Shown piece by piece: positions 12,177 to 24,426 of a stretch of 64,000 bases of DNA; the stretch's first letter is position 1; every line of letters begins with the position of its first letter. The notes beneath the pieces are model-generated. The model ran no database searches. It had not been told where the DNA came from and worked only from the letters and a program-made list of their open reading frames with translations. The DNA lies in the NCBI RefSeq assembly GCF_022539505.1, contig NC_061514.1, positions 214,493,141 through 214,557,140 on the forward strand, in the 5' to 3' direction. The DNA comes from Lolium rigidum (taxonomy: Eukaryota > Streptophyta > Magnoliopsida > Poales > Poaceae). A program made the position numbers and the translations under genes.

Positions 12177-13951
12177 ATGCTATCTGTTAGAATTGGTGAT
12201 CATTGTTATTATGGTTTATGTGATATTGGTGCAAGTATTAGTGCTATTCCTTATGAGCTTTACACGGAGATTATGCACGAAATTGGTTCTTGTGAACTTG
12301 AAGATATTGATGTGGTTATTCGGCTGGCTAATAGAGAAACTATCTCTCCAATTGGTATTATTCGAGATGTGGAAGTTCTATGTGGTAAGATTAAATATCC
12401 TGCTGACTTTTTGGTACTTGGTTCTGCTGCTAGTAAATATTGTCCTATCATTTTTGGTAGACCTTTTCTAAATACTTGTGGAGCTATTATAGATTGCAAG
12501 AAAGAGAAAATTTTGACTAAATTTGCTGGTGAATCTTATGAGTTTAACTTCTCTAAATTTACCAAAACTCCTTATAAAATTGATTCGCCTAATAGTGATT
12601 TTAAAGTTGAACACTGTGCATCTATTGCTCTTGCTCCTAGTAATCCTTTGCAGCAGCATTTGGAAAATAGTGAGAGTGAAGTTTTTAGGGAAGAAAGGGA
12701 CGAGCTTGATGAAATTTTCCTTCGTCAACCTATTCTTAAGCATGATTTACCGGTGGAAGATCTGGGTACAACACCACCACCAAAGGAAGATCCCGTCTTT
12801 GATTTAAAACCATTGCCCGATAATCTTAAATATGCTCATATTGATGATAAGAAAATATATCCTGTTATTATTAGTTCTAAGCTTTCAGAGTTTGAAGAAG
12901 AAAGGTTATTGGAAATACCGAAGAAACACCGAGGTGCTATTGGCTACACTCTTGATGACTTGAAGGGGATTTCTCCCTCTATTTGCCAACACGCCATTAA
13001 TATGGAAGATGATGCGAAGCCCGTTGTTGAACCTCAGCGTCGTCTAATTCCTAAGATGAAGGATGTGGTAAGAAATGAGGTATTAAGACTCCTTGAAGCT
13101 GATATTATATATCCTATTGCTGATAGTAGATGGGTTAGTCCTGTGCATTGTGTTCCTAAGAAAAAGGAGGAATGACTGTTGTGCCTAATGATAATGATGA
13201 GCTCATACCTCAAAGAGTAGTTGTAGGTTATAGAATGTGCATTGATTATCGAAAAGTTAATAAGGTTACTAAGAAAGATCATTACCCTTTGCCTTTTATT
13301 GATCAAATGTTAGAAAGGTTATCTAAAAATACTCATTTTTGCTTTCTTGATGGTTATTCACGGCTTTTCACAAATTCTTTGTTAAAACTAAAGATCAAGA
13401 GAAAACCACTTTCACTTGTCCCTATGGAACTTATGCTTATAGGCGTATGCCTTTTGGTTTATGTAATGCTCCTGCTACTTTTCAAAGATGCATGTCTGCT
13501 ATTTTTCATGGCTTTTGTGAGAGTATTGTAGAGGTATTCATGGATGATTTTTCTATGTCTATGGGAATTCTTTTTGATAGTTGCTTGCGAAACCTTGATA
13601 AAGTTTTGCAGAGATGTGAAGAAACTAACCTTGTTCTTAATTGGGAGAAATGCCACTTTATGGTTAATGAAGGAATTGTATTGGGACACAAAATTTCTGA
13701 GAGAGGTATTGAAGTTGATAGAGCTAAAGTTGAAGCTATTGAGAAGATGCCCTATCCTAGGGATGTTAAAGGTATTCGTAGTGTTCTTGGTCATGTTTGG
13801 GTTTTATAGGAGATTTATTAAAGATTTCTCCAAGATTTCAAAGCCTCTTACTAATCTTCTTCAAAAAGATGTACCTTTTGTTTTTGATGATGATTGTAAG
13901 GAAGCTTTCGAAACTCTAAAGAAAGCCTTAACAACCTGCCCCTATAGTTGA
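12177..13951 (+). pseudogene. pol: Athila protease and reverse transcriptase remnant
   Basis: From 12177 a frame of 332 codons carries the aspartic protease (CDIGASISAIPYELY; active site D-I-G-A) and then the start of RT (VEPQRRLIPKMKDVVRNEV, PIADSRWVSPVHCVPKK). A stop at 13173 and frame changes follow. RT continues at 13172-13531 (MCIDYRKVNKVTKKDHYPLP), 13447-13809 (MPFGLCNAPATFQRCM, catalytic FMDDF) and 13544-13951 (FYRRFIKDFSKISKPLTNLL). At least four frame shifts break the polyprotein, so no active enzyme could be made. The upstream join to gag near 12170 is also frameshifted. Confidence 0.88.
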
Positions 13952-14045
13952 ACCTCTGATTGGAACTTACCATTTGAAATTATGTGTGATGCTAGTGATT
14001 TCGTTGTAGAAGCGCTGTTCTTGGACGACGAGTAGATAAGACAGA

Positions 14046-14303
14046 ATGTTATTCATTATGCTAGTAAAACTCTTGATGCTTGCTCAAAGAAATTATGCTA
14101 CTACTGAAAAAGAATTGTTAGTCGTAGTCTTTGCTTGTGATAAATTTATATCTTATATTGTTGATTCAAAAGTTACAATTCATACTGATCATGCTGCAAT
14201 TAGATACCTTATGACAAAGAAAGATGCTAAGCTGAGGCTTATTAGATGGGTACTTCAGTTGCAAGAATTTGATTTACATATTGTAGATAGGAAAGGTGCT
14301 TGA
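14046..14303 (+). pseudogene. pol: Athila RNase H remnant
   Basis: One frame reads [32 protein letters not shown] and [19 protein letters not shown]. This is the RNase H domain that follows RT in gypsy elements and degrades the RNA strand of the hybrid. Its N-terminal part (13960-14045) lies in other frames with a stop near 14035. The D and E catalytic positions are visible in the THTDHA-type and TEKELL segments. Confidence 0.82.
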
Positions 14304-14427
14304 TAATCTTGTTGCTGATAATTTGTCTAGATTGGAAAATATTGCTTATGATCTGTTCTGTTAATGATAGTTTTCCAAATGAACAATTGGCTGTAATAAA
14401 GGTGAGCTTGCGAGGCAGGTCCTTGGT

Positions 14428-15667
14428 ATGCTTGATTATGCTAACTTTATTGTTTCCAAGTACTTGCCTCCAACCTTTTCAGCTCGACAAAGGAGGAAAT
14501 TCTTTTATGACTTGAGGCATTATTTTTGGGATGACCCACACTTATATAAAGAAGGAGTGGATGGTATTCTGCGAAGATGTGTTCCCGAATATGAACAACA
14601 AGAGATATTGAGTAAATGTCATGGTAGTGCTTATGGAGGACATCACGCGGGAGATAGAACCGCGCAAAGGTTCTACAATCAGGTTTTTATTGGCCAACTC
14701 TCTTCAAAGATGCAAGGAAGTTTATTTTATCTTGTGATGAATGTCAAAGGGTTGGTAATATCTCCAGACGCAATGAAATGCCTATGAATTATACTCTTGT
14801 TATTGAACCATTTGATTGTTGGGGATTTGACTTCATGGGACCTTTTCCCTCTTCAGAAGGTAACACTCATATACTTGTTGCTATTGATTATGTTACTAAA
14901 TGGGTGGAAGCCATACCTACAAAAAGTGCTGATGGTGAGACCTCTTTAAGAATGCTTTTAGACATTATTTTTCCTAGATTTGGAGTTCCTAGATATATTA
15001 TGACGGATGGAGGTTCTCATTTTATTCATGGTGGTTTTAGAAAAACTCTTGCTAAATATGGTATTAATCATAGAATTGCTTCCTCTTATCATCCTCAAAC
15101 TAGTGGGCAAGTAGAACTATCAAATAGAGAAATTAAATCTATCTTGCAAAAGACTGTTAATAAAACTAGAAAGAATTGGGCTAGTAAATTGAAGGAAGCG
15201 CTATGGGCTTATAGAACTGCTTATAAAAACCCCATGGGAATGTCACCTTATAAAATGGTTTATGGAAAAGCTTGTCATTTACCGATTAGAACTAGAGCAC
15301 AAGGCTTATTGGGACTGTTAGAGAATTAAATAAAGATCCTAAACTAGCCGGTAATAAGAGGTTGCTGCAGTTAAGTTCTCTAGATGAATGGAGAAGTGAA
15401 GCTTATGAAAATGCTAAACTCTTTAAAGATAAAGTTAAGAAATGGCATGATAGAAGGATTATTAAAAGAGAGTTTAATATTGGGGATAAAGTCCTATTGT
15501 ATCGGTCTCGTCTCAGATTCTTTGCAGGGAAATTACTCTCGAAATGGGAAGGACCATATGTTGTTGAGGAGGTGTATCGTTCAGGAGCAATTAAAATTAG
15601 TTCTCTCCAAGGCAATGCCACACAAGTGGTGAATGGACAAAGACTCAAGCATTATATCTCGGAGTGA
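14428..15667 (+). pseudogene. pol: Athila integrase remnant
   Basis: Integrase is spread over three frames. 14428-14700 holds the zinc-binding N-terminus ([19 protein letters not shown]); the CxxC half is displaced by an indel near 14680. 14778-15329 holds the catalytic core with D ([11 protein letters not shown]), D ([14 protein letters not shown]) and E ([13 protein letters not shown]). 15362-15667 holds the C-terminal DNA-binding part (EFNIGDKVLLYRSRLRFFAGKL, KWEGPYVVEEVY). A frameshift near 15285 separates the last two pieces. The core itself is intact for about 180 residues. Confidence 0.88.
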
Positions 15668-15884
15668 TTCTTATAATGTAGATGTTGATGTTATTCAAGT
15701 GGAAACACGGAGGCTTTCATCAAAGGTCAAATTGACGAGTCCGCCAGAACTCGACTTTGAATAGGTAACGATGCGAGTAATAAAAAGTTCGCGATTTACT
15801 TTCCGAACAATGTTTTTGCTGTTTTTGGAAAATATGAAAAATTACAAGATCGAAACGGAGTGGAGGAGACGCACGAGGGCGTGC

Positions 15885-16031
15885 CCCCATAGGCCGGCGC
15901 GGCCCCAGCCTTGGGCCGCGCCGCCCTGTGAGCTGGCCGCCTCGTCGCCCCTTTCCGACTCGGTTCGACACCGGTACTTTCCGTTTGTTTTGAAAAATTT
16001 TGCTATATAATCCCCGGACCCTCGGAGGTCC
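15885..16031 (+). promoter_or_regulatory. LTR-like promoter module with TATA box inside the Athila interior
   Basis: 15885-15932 (ccccataggccggcgcggcc ... gccgcgccgccctgtgag) is almost the same as 18711-18757 in this element's own LTR. A TATA box, ctatataa, lies at 16003-16010 and a short hairpin, ggaccctcggaggtcc, at 16016-16031. The next ORF starts at 16104. In the related minus-strand LTR at 31118-32424 the same kind of module (32093-32140) also precedes a TATA box (tatatat near 32052-32058). This suggests an internal promoter for the 3' ORF. Confidence 0.5.
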
Positions 16032-16103
16032 GTATATCGTTTTCTCGACGTGTTTTGTTTCGAGCTGTTTACTGCCAGGATCTATTTTCAATCTAGGAGC
16101 ACC

Positions 16104-16637
16104 ATGGTCTCCAACAACAAGGACAAGGAGCCTTCGGAGGAAGGTATCCAAGACCCCGAGTTGAAGGAAGAAGTCAAGGAGGATGAAGAGGAAGTCGAAG
16201 AAGTTCCGCGAGTACGCCCGCGCACCACCATTGCAAGCATCTGAGTGGTGTCAAACCCGTTCAACGCTAAGAAGAGTGCACGGATTAGCACCGGAGGAGG
16301 AGTTCCACGTCATTACCTAGCTCCAAAGACGTCTTCTTCAGGCACTTACCATCCCTTCCGCAATCTAATCTACAATAATCAAATTGAAAGAACTCCCAAG
16401 GCAGCATTGTCTAGCAATTGGGATATAGATCGTTCTAACACTGCAGGAAGGACGAAGCCTGAAGCTGAAGGATGGGGAAGTAACTCCAAGAATTGGGACT
16501 CGCTGTTTGATATACTTCTTAATCGCGTTGAGCACAATTCAGAGATGATCCGCAACCTCATGTACAAGATTGATGAGCTTCAGGAGCTTGTGGAGAAGCT
16601 TGTCGGGAATTCATCACCACCATCACCAAAGGAGTAA
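16104..16637 (+). pseudogene. Extra 3' ORF in the env position of the Athila element
   Basis: From ATG 16104 (MVSNNKDKEPSEE) one frame runs to 16637, broken by a single in-frame TGA at 16242-16244; without it the product would be about 177 residues. The first third is very acidic (EEVKEDEEEVEEVP). The last third ends in a leucine-rich, coiled-coil-like stretch (IRNLMYKIDELQELVEKLVG). There is no signal peptide or membrane helix, so it is not a recognisable envelope protein although it sits where Athila elements carry env. Function is unknown. A promoter-like module lies just upstream. Confidence 0.6.
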
Positions 16638-18429
16638 TTCATCATCGGTATTGGCATCCCCTTGGTTTGTTCCAAGCTTGGGGGAGTGCCGCGGTATCAC
16701 ATCATCACTACCTTTTACTTTTTACTATAAAGTAGTGTCATATCATGAGTAGGGAAGTTATCATATAAGATGGGTTGCGATGTGGAAGTATCTCTCCTTT
16801 AGTTGGTTGTCTATGTATCCCTTGGTGTGAGTTATCGATATGAAATATTAATGAGAAGTCTTATCATTTACATATTGCACACCTTATTTTAGTTTGCAAT
16901 CTCTATTATATGATTGATCTTGATTTTAGTACTGGTACCACTTTGGGAGCATTGAGTAAATCTATTTGGTTTTGGCAAACTTAGCATTGGTCAATAGCAA
17001 CAACACCTTGAGGTTTAAGTAAAAAAAAAGAGAAATACATATAGTTGTTTCATTGTCTTCCTTTCTTGTTAGCTCATAGCTTATTATTCTAAAGTTAAAA
17101 TTGTTTGTGCTTACAAGAAAGATGCATGATTGTTTCTATCACATTTATATTCGTTTGTTTCCCTCAACTCTTATGCTTGCTAATTAACCTTGCTAGCCAA
17201 AGACACTGTATCGAGAGGGAATGCTTCTCGTGCATCCAAACCTGAACCCAAACCTATGCCATTTGTGTCCACCATATCTACCTACCTGCATGGTATTTCC
17301 TGCCATTCCAAGTAAATACTTCATGTGCTACCTTTAAACAATTCAAAATTTATTACTTCTTATTTGTGTCAATGTTTTATAGCTCATGAGGAAGTATGTG
17401 GTGTTTTATCTTTCGGTCTTGTTAGGCAGTTTCCACTAATGGACTAGTGGCTTCATCCACTTATCCTATAATTTTGCAAAAAGAGTCGGCAACGGGGTTC
17501 CCAGCCCCAATTAATCAACTTTCATTAATAATTCTCTTCACATGTTTTGCTGCGATTCATCAGTAAGCAACTTAATTTTGCAATAGACACTCCTCCATGG
17601 TATGAGATTGTTGGGAGGCACCCGACGATTCGGTTAGCCATGGCTTGTGTAAGCAAAGGTTGGGGGAGTGTCATCCTTAAATAAACTAAAGTACATGTGT
17701 AAACAAAGAGAAGAGGGATGATCTACCTTGCTTGGTAGAAATAACGTCCTTCATGGGAGCCGCTCTTTGGAGGTCTGTTTGGCAAGGGGGTTAGAGTACC
17801 CGCTACCATTCGTTGACAACAACAAACACCTCTCAAAACTTTACTTTTATTCTCTTTATATGATTTCAAAACTGAAAAATCTCTAGCACATGATTTAATC
17901 CCTGCTTCCCTCTGCGAAGGGCCTGTCTTTTACTTTATGTTGAGTCGATAAACCTATTTCCCTCCATCTCAAGCAAGCATTTGAGTTGTTGTGATCAAAC
18001 TATTATATTGTGATTTGCTTCATCATGTCTTTTATTCTTCCTTGTTTAGTACAAGTTTTACCGAATGAATATAGCTTTGAAAGTTATCAATGATCATTAT
18101 GATTGAGTATGCAAGATAAGCCATATAAACTTTAACGTGAGAGCGCTGCTCAATAGATAAGTATAATCTGTTAACTGTTCTCTGACCAAGAACAAAGTTT
18201 GCCATCACCAATTATGATTTCTTATGCACCTTTATTTGTGATTACCTTATACTTGCTTCAAGTTGAGTTATATGAGGAAGCTGTTTAATTACTAGAATGT
18301 CTTGTGTGGATGAATATGATGCTTCTTGTTCGTATTTGATTTATCGACTCTTCACTCCATAAACATGTGGTCCTGTTTACCGAGTTCAGTTTCGCTTGGG
18401 GACAAGCGAGGTCTAAGCTTGGGGGGAGT
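16638..18429 (+). other. Athila 3' untranslated interior and polypurine tract
   Basis: No coding region is seen. The polypurine tract ggggggagt at 18421-18429 directly precedes the 3' LTR. A second purine-rich block, cttggggacaagcgagg, lies about 15-30 bp upstream, an arrangement common in Triticeae Athila elements. Confidence 0.8.
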
Positions 18430-19988
18430 TGATACGTCCAATTTGCATCACTATTTTATATCATAATTTGCTCGTTATTCATTGATATATTTCATATTTG
18501 GAGGTGATACTTATGTTATTTCATCTATTTTGCATGTTTCATGATTATTGGAGGATCGCGCACCGGAGCCAGGATTCTGCTGGAAAAAGCATCGTCAGAA
18601 CGCAATATTTCGGAAGATCAACAATTGACGGAAATTATACCAAAAATCCTATTTTTCCAGATGACGAAGGGAGCTAGAAGGGGGAGAAGAGGGGACCCGA
18701 GGTGGGCCCACCCCATAGGCCGGCGCGGCCCAAGGCCTGGCCGCGCCGCCCTGTGAGGAGGGGGCCCACAGCCCCTCTCGCCTCCTTTTCTTCGCGTATG
18801 CCTTCGTCCCGAACACCTAAGCTCGAGGGTACGTCGCGAAGAGCCACGGCCCGCCTCGCGGGGCGGAGAACACCGAGAGAGAAAGAGCTCTCCGGCGGGC
18901 TGAGATCTGTCGGGGAAATTCCCCCCGGAGGGGGAAATCGACGCCATCGTCACCGCCATCGAGCTGGACATCATCTCCATCACCATCACCATCATCTCCA
19001 CCATCATCACCGCCGTCTCCACCGCTGCACCTCGTCACCGCTGTAACAATTTGGGTTTGATCTTGATTGTTTGATATGGGAAACTCTCCCGGTGCTGATT
19101 TCTACTTGTTATTGATGCTATTGAGTGAAACCGTTGAACCAAGGTTTATGTTCAGATTGTTATTCATCATCATATCACCTCTGATCATGTTCCGTATGAT
19201 GTCTCGTGAGTAGTTCGTTTAGTTCTTGAGGACATGGGTGAAGTCTAAATGTTAGTAGTGAAGTATGGTTGAGTAATATTCAATGTTATGATATTTAAGT
19301 TGTGGTGTTATTCTTCTAGTGGTGTCGTGTGAACGTCGACTACACGACACTTCAGCTTTATGGGCCTAGGGGATGCATCTTGTACTCGTTTGCCAATTGC
19401 GGGGTTGCCGGAGTGACGAAACCCGAGCCCCCGTTGGTATATCGATGCCGGGGAGGGATCGCAGGATCTCGAGTTTAAGAAATTTTTATATCGATGCGGG
19501 GAGGGATCGCGGGATCTCGAGTTTAAGGTACGTGGTTAGATTTATCTTAATTACTTTCTTGTAGTTGCGGATGCTTGCAAGGGGTATAATCACAAGTATG
19601 TATTAGTCCTAGGAAGGGCGGTACATTAGCATAGGTTCACCCACACAACACTTATCAAAACAATGAAGATTAATTAGCCGTATGTAGCGAAAGCACTAGA
19701 CTAAAATCCCGTGTGTCCTCGAGAACGTTTGGTCATTATAAGTAAACAAACCGGCTTGTCCTTTGTGCTAAAAAGGATTGGGCCACTCTCTGCAATTGTT
19801 ACTCTCGCACTTTACTTACTCGTACTTTATTCATCTGTTACATCAAGACCCCCTGAATACTTGTATGTGAGCATTTACAGTGAATCCTGCATCGAAACTG
19901 CTTGTCAACACCTTCTGCTCCTCGTTGGGATCGACATTCTTACTTATCGAAGATACTACGATACACCCCCTATACTTGTGGGTCATCA
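18430..19988 (+). repeat. 3' LTR of the Athila element
   Basis: 1559 bp from TGATACGTCC to GTGGGTCATCA, with TG...CA ends. Its last 987 bp pair with the 5' remnant. It includes the GC-rich module at 18711-18757. The base after it (19989) is already interior sequence of a Tekay-type element. Confidence 0.92.
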
Positions 19989-20481
19989 TGGAGTCATAGG
20001 GGAGTACACCCGATGGGTGGATTATGATGCACTGAATGACCAGTTCATGAACACAGATTTCTCCCTGGGATCATCCTCTGATTCCGATTACCAGCCGACG
20101 GGGAGACCTTATGTTCCAGGTTTTTGTCAGGAGGACTACACGTTCAACCGGATGGAAGCCTGGAATGTACCGGGAGTGAAGCACGACTAGAGACTACCAT
20201 GGAAGGCGGGACTACAATACATAAGTACCACATGTATTGTTGTATGTACTATTTTGTAGAAATTTGTACATATACTTCAATAAGTGAGTTTGCATACTCA
20301 CAACGTCACTGAGTATTGTAATAAGACCACTTAAGTATGTATATACAGGGTATGTTTTGTATGATTTGGATTTGCTTCTTGATTTCCATTGCGTGACTAG
20401 TTCTGTGCACAAAGTTGAGCTCAGAAAACATGCGCATGGAGTAACTATGAGTACCACTTTGTGTTGCAGAACTAGGGGGAT
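19989..20481 (+). other. Leader or 5' LTR remnant of the Tekay-type element
   Basis: There is no coding domain and no TGGTATCAGAGC-type primer-binding site is visible here, so the 5' LTR end and primer site were probably removed or lie in the lost left part. The ttgtgttgcag just before the gag ATG looks like a splice acceptor or leader sequence. Confidence 0.5.
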
Positions 20482-21763
20482 ATGTCGGGACCGGTAGGTG
20501 AGGAGAGTGAAGCACGGCGCATGGAGCGCGAAGCCAAGCGAGAAGGAAGAGGCTGATGAAGCAGCCAGAAACCGATTTCCACCACCACCACCACCCATGA
20601 CGCTAGCGAGAACTTCCTCCAATATATGCAAATGTTGGAGGAGAGGCAACGTATAACGTTGGAACAGCGGAACAAGTTTTTCCGGGAGCTGCTTCAACGA
20701 ACGGGGTGGAGAGGCCCGAGAACCGGGAGTCACCTTGCTCGACTTCCAGAATACAAAACCTATGTCCTTCGCAAACGCGCCCGAGGCAATGGACGCGGAG
20801 GATTGGCTGATGGACACGGAGCGGAAGCTCAACACCGTTGGATGCAATGACCTGGAGAAGGTCAGATATGCAACACACTTATTGTGTGGACCTGCCGGAT
20901 CATGGTGGGACAATATAGTAGCCGTTTATCCAGCTGAGAAGGTATTCACTTGGGAGGAGTTCAAAAGGAAGTTCAGGGAATCCAATGTCCCTGAGAGCAT
21001 AGTGGAACTGAAGCGTCGAGAATTTGAAAGTCTCGAGCAGAAAGATAAGGCCATCCTGACTTATGTCAGGGAGTTTTCGAAGTTGTCTCGGTATGCTGTT
21101 GAGGAGGTCAGCACCGAGGACAAGAAGAAGAAGAGGTTCATGCGGGGATTAAATCCCCAGTTCAAAGTTCAGCTCAGGATGATGAGAGCGACTGAGTTCC
21201 AAGAGTTGCTGGATGCAGCCATCACTCTTGAAGATGACTTCAAGCAACTGCAGGAGGAGAAGAGGAAGAAGGCCAAGTTTGAGCCTAAGATGTATGTCAG
21301 CAACAAGCCTAATACTGGCTTGAGTTTCAAACCGAGGTACAACAACAACAACTACAACAACAACAACAACCAGAGGAGGAATCAAGGATCCCATCCTGCA
21401 AACTTGGTATTGTGCCGAAGCTGTGGGAAATCAGGACACCTTTCCAAGGATTGCAGGAAGCCAAGGATAATCTGCTTTGGTTGCCGTGAGGAGGGGCACA
21501 TGCTTAGGGATTGCCCTAAGAACAAGTCAGGAGGAGGAGGAAGCCGAGGAGGAAACGCTGGAGGGAACTGGAAGAACAAGAAACCCTTCGGCAAGTTAAA
21601 CTGCACCAGCTTGAAGGAGGTGGTTAACTCCGATCAGGCAGTGATAGGTACGCTCCAGATACTTACTCATCCTGGCAAAGTACTTTTTGATACTGGAGTG
21701 CAACTACATCATTCATTTCTCAACAATTCATCATCAAACATGGGATTAGCTGCACTAAGTTAG
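20482..21763 (+). pseudogene. gag: Tekay-type gag remnant with two zinc knuckles
   Basis: A frame opens at ATG 20482 and meets two adjacent TGA stops near 20554. The main capsid frame runs from about 20735 (LDFQNTKPMSFANAPEAMDA) to 21763. It carries the gypsy gag core (GPAGSWWDN, FTWEEFKRKFRE), an Asn-rich linker and two CCHC knuckles, CRSCGKSGHLSKDC and CFGCREEGHMLRDC. The protease starts at the end with LFDTG (D-T-G near 21689) and then shifts frame. Gag forms the particle and binds RNA; the N-terminal frameshift near 20730 and the stops inactivate it. Confidence 0.88.
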
Positions 21764-24426
21764 ATACACCCATAACCATACTTTCCGCGGGGGGAACGAT
21801 AGTAGTAACCCATACCAAACAAGGACAAGTCATTATGATCAATAAATGCGCGTTTGATGCAGACCTGTTCATTTTACCCATGAAGGACATTGATGTCATT
21901 CTTGGTATGAAATGGTTAGAGGCTAATGGAGCATTGATCGACTGTATGAACAAGACTGTGTCTTTGAAAAGCCCCGATGGAAGTAGAATGATCTACCAAG
22001 GAGACAAGCATACCCAGATTGAAGTAGAGCTACGGTTGAATAGCATGAAGGAAGTGAAGTTGGAGGACATACCTGTAGTAAATGAGTTCCAGGATGTTTT
22101 TCCTAAGGAATTACCTGGAATGCCACCAGATAGGGAGATAGAATTTACTATCGACCTAATTCCGGGAACAGCTCCGATTGCTAAAGCACCATATAAGATG
22201 GGGCCTAAGGAGTTGAAAGATCTTAAAGAGCAATTGGATGACTTAGAATAGAAAGGATTCATACAGGAGAGTATCTCACCATGGGGATCACCTGTGATCT
22301 TCGTGGATAAAAGAGATGGAGGCAGAAGGATGTGCGGAGACTACATGAATTTGAACAATGTTACTATGAAAAACAAGTACCCACTTCCTAGAATACAAGA
22401 TCTATTTGATCAAGTTAGAGGCGCGGGAGTCTTTTCCAAAATTGATCTAAGATCCGGTTATCATCAGATAAAGATCAAGAAGGAAGACGTTCCGAAAACA
22501 GCCTTTGTCTCAAGGTATGGACATCATGAATACCTTGTAGTACCTTTTGGATTAACCAATGCCCCAGCAATTTTCATGAATCTCATGAATAAGATCTTCA
22601 TGCCATGTCTAGACAAGTTTGTCATCGTATTCATCGATGATATCTTGATTTATTCCAAAGACAAAGCTGAACATGCTGAACATCTGAGGATAGTGTTGCA
22701 AACACTAAGAGAACATCAACTCTATGCCAAGTTCAGCAAGTGTGAATTTTGGCTAGATCAAGTAGAATTTCTTGGTCATGTTATTAGCAAAGATGGAATA
22801 GCTGTAAACCCGAGCAAGGTAGCAGCAGTTTTAGACTGGGAAGCACCAAAGACTGTCAAAGAAATCCGAGGATTCCTAGGAATGGCAGGATACTATCGGA
22901 GATTCATTGAAGGATTCTCCAAAATAGTAGGACCGATGACCTAGCTGTTAAGAAAGAACACACCATTTGTGTGGACTGAGGAGTGTGAGAAGAGTTTTCT
23001 AACTCTGAAGGAGAAACTCACCACAGCACCGGTGTTAGCAGTTCCGGAAGTTGGCAAGGATTACACCATGTACTGTGACGCATCCAAACATGGATTGGGT
23101 TGCGTACTCATGCAGGATTGGAAGGTGATATCTTATGGATCGAGGCAACTCAGACCTCATGAAGTGAACTATCCAACACATGATTTGGAATTAGCAGCAG
23201 TCGTGTTTGCACTTAAAACTTGGAGACACTTTCTCTATGGAGCCAAGTGTGAGCTCTATACGGATCATAAGAGTCTCAAGTACTTCTTCACTCAGAAGGA
23301 ACTCAATATGAGACAGAAAATATGGCTTGAACTAATCAAGGATTATGATTTGACCATAAACTATACTCCAGGAAAGGCTAATGTTGTAGCAGATGCCTTG
23401 AGTAGGAAGAGCACTGGAGGAGTGGAACAAGAATTATCACCGGAGTTGAGGAAGGAAATAAGCCAAGCCCAAATACAAATTTGGGAGAAAGAAGCTCATG
23501 AAGGGCTATCGGCTTTACAAGTGGCCGATGAGCTAAATGTTAACTTAAAGAATGAGATAATGATGGGTCAATTGGACGATCCATTCATCGTAGAGGAGAT
23601 GAGAAGGATAGATGAGGGTAGACCATCAGAATTTCAGCGAGGAGAATCTGGATCACTATGGTTCCAGAAGAGGATTTGCGTTCCGGATATTGCTGAGATC
23701 AAAGAAGTAATACTCCGGGAAGCTCATCAAACACCATATTCCATACATCCGGGAAGTACAAAGATGTACATGTATCTTAAGGAGTTATTCTGGTGGAATA
23801 ACATGAAAAGGGAAATAGCACAATACGTGGCGGAATGCCATACCTGCCAAAGAGTGAAGGCTGAACATCAAAGTCCGGCCGGGAAGTTACAACCTTCACC
23901 AATCCCAAAATGGAAATGGGAGGAGATAGGAATGGATTTCATCACCGGACTACCCATGACTAATAAAAAGAAGGACATGATATGGGTAATCGTGGACCGG
24001 TTGACGAAAAGCGCACACTTCTTAGCGGTAAATCAGCAGGATAAAGGAGAAAAACTCATCGATCTTTATATCAAAGAGATCGTGAGTAAACATGGAGTGC
24101 CCAAGAAGATTGTGTCAGATCGAGGATCCGTGTTCACATCAGCATTTTGGAAGCAATTACATGAAGCTTTAGGATCCAAGTTAGACTATAGTACCGCCTA
24201 TCATCCTCAGACAGGTGGACAAACAGAGAGAACAAACCAGATATTAGAGGATATGCTTAGGGCTTGTGCCCTAGACTTCGGAGGATCATGGGAGGAGCAC
24301 TTGCCACTAGCAGAGTTTTCATACAATAATAGCTATCAAAGCAGCATTAAGATGACACCATTCGAAGCTCTGTACGGAAGGAAGTGTAGATCACCCATAT
24401 CATTAAAAAGCAAGCAAGGAGTTTAA
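21764..24426 (+). pseudogene. pol: Tekay-type pol: protease tail, RT, RNase H, integrase
   Basis: One frame from 21835 to 24426 carries the protease tail (DVILGMKWLEANGALID), RT ([35 protein letters not shown]), RNase H ([34 protein letters not shown]) and integrase (zinc motif H-H-CHTC; core D in GMDFITG, D in VSDRGS, E in GQTERTNQ). Only two in-frame amber stops interrupt it, at 22249-22251 and 22942-22944. The conserved catalytic residues are otherwise intact. A frameshift after 24400 separates the integrase C-terminus. Confidence 0.92.

Larger units (their letters stand above)
10170..19988 (+). mobile_element. Degenerate Ty3/gypsy element, Athila lineage, 5' end truncated
   Basis: Matching LTR sequences at 10170-11108 and 18430-19988 bracket, in order, a tRNA-Asp-type primer-binding site, gag, an Athila-style protease, RT, RNase H, integrase, an extra 3' ORF and a polypurine tract. 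Gag, protease, RT and integrase motifs are those of the Athila clade, which in Triticeae includes Sabrina, WHAM and related families; I cannot choose the family by eye. Many frameshifts show it is an old, inactive copy. The first ~570 bp of the 5' LTR are absent. Confidence 0.9.

Noticed and set aside
20212..20913. A 233-codon minus-strand frame.
   Set aside because: It is opposite the gag gene of the Tekay-type element and has no domain of its own.
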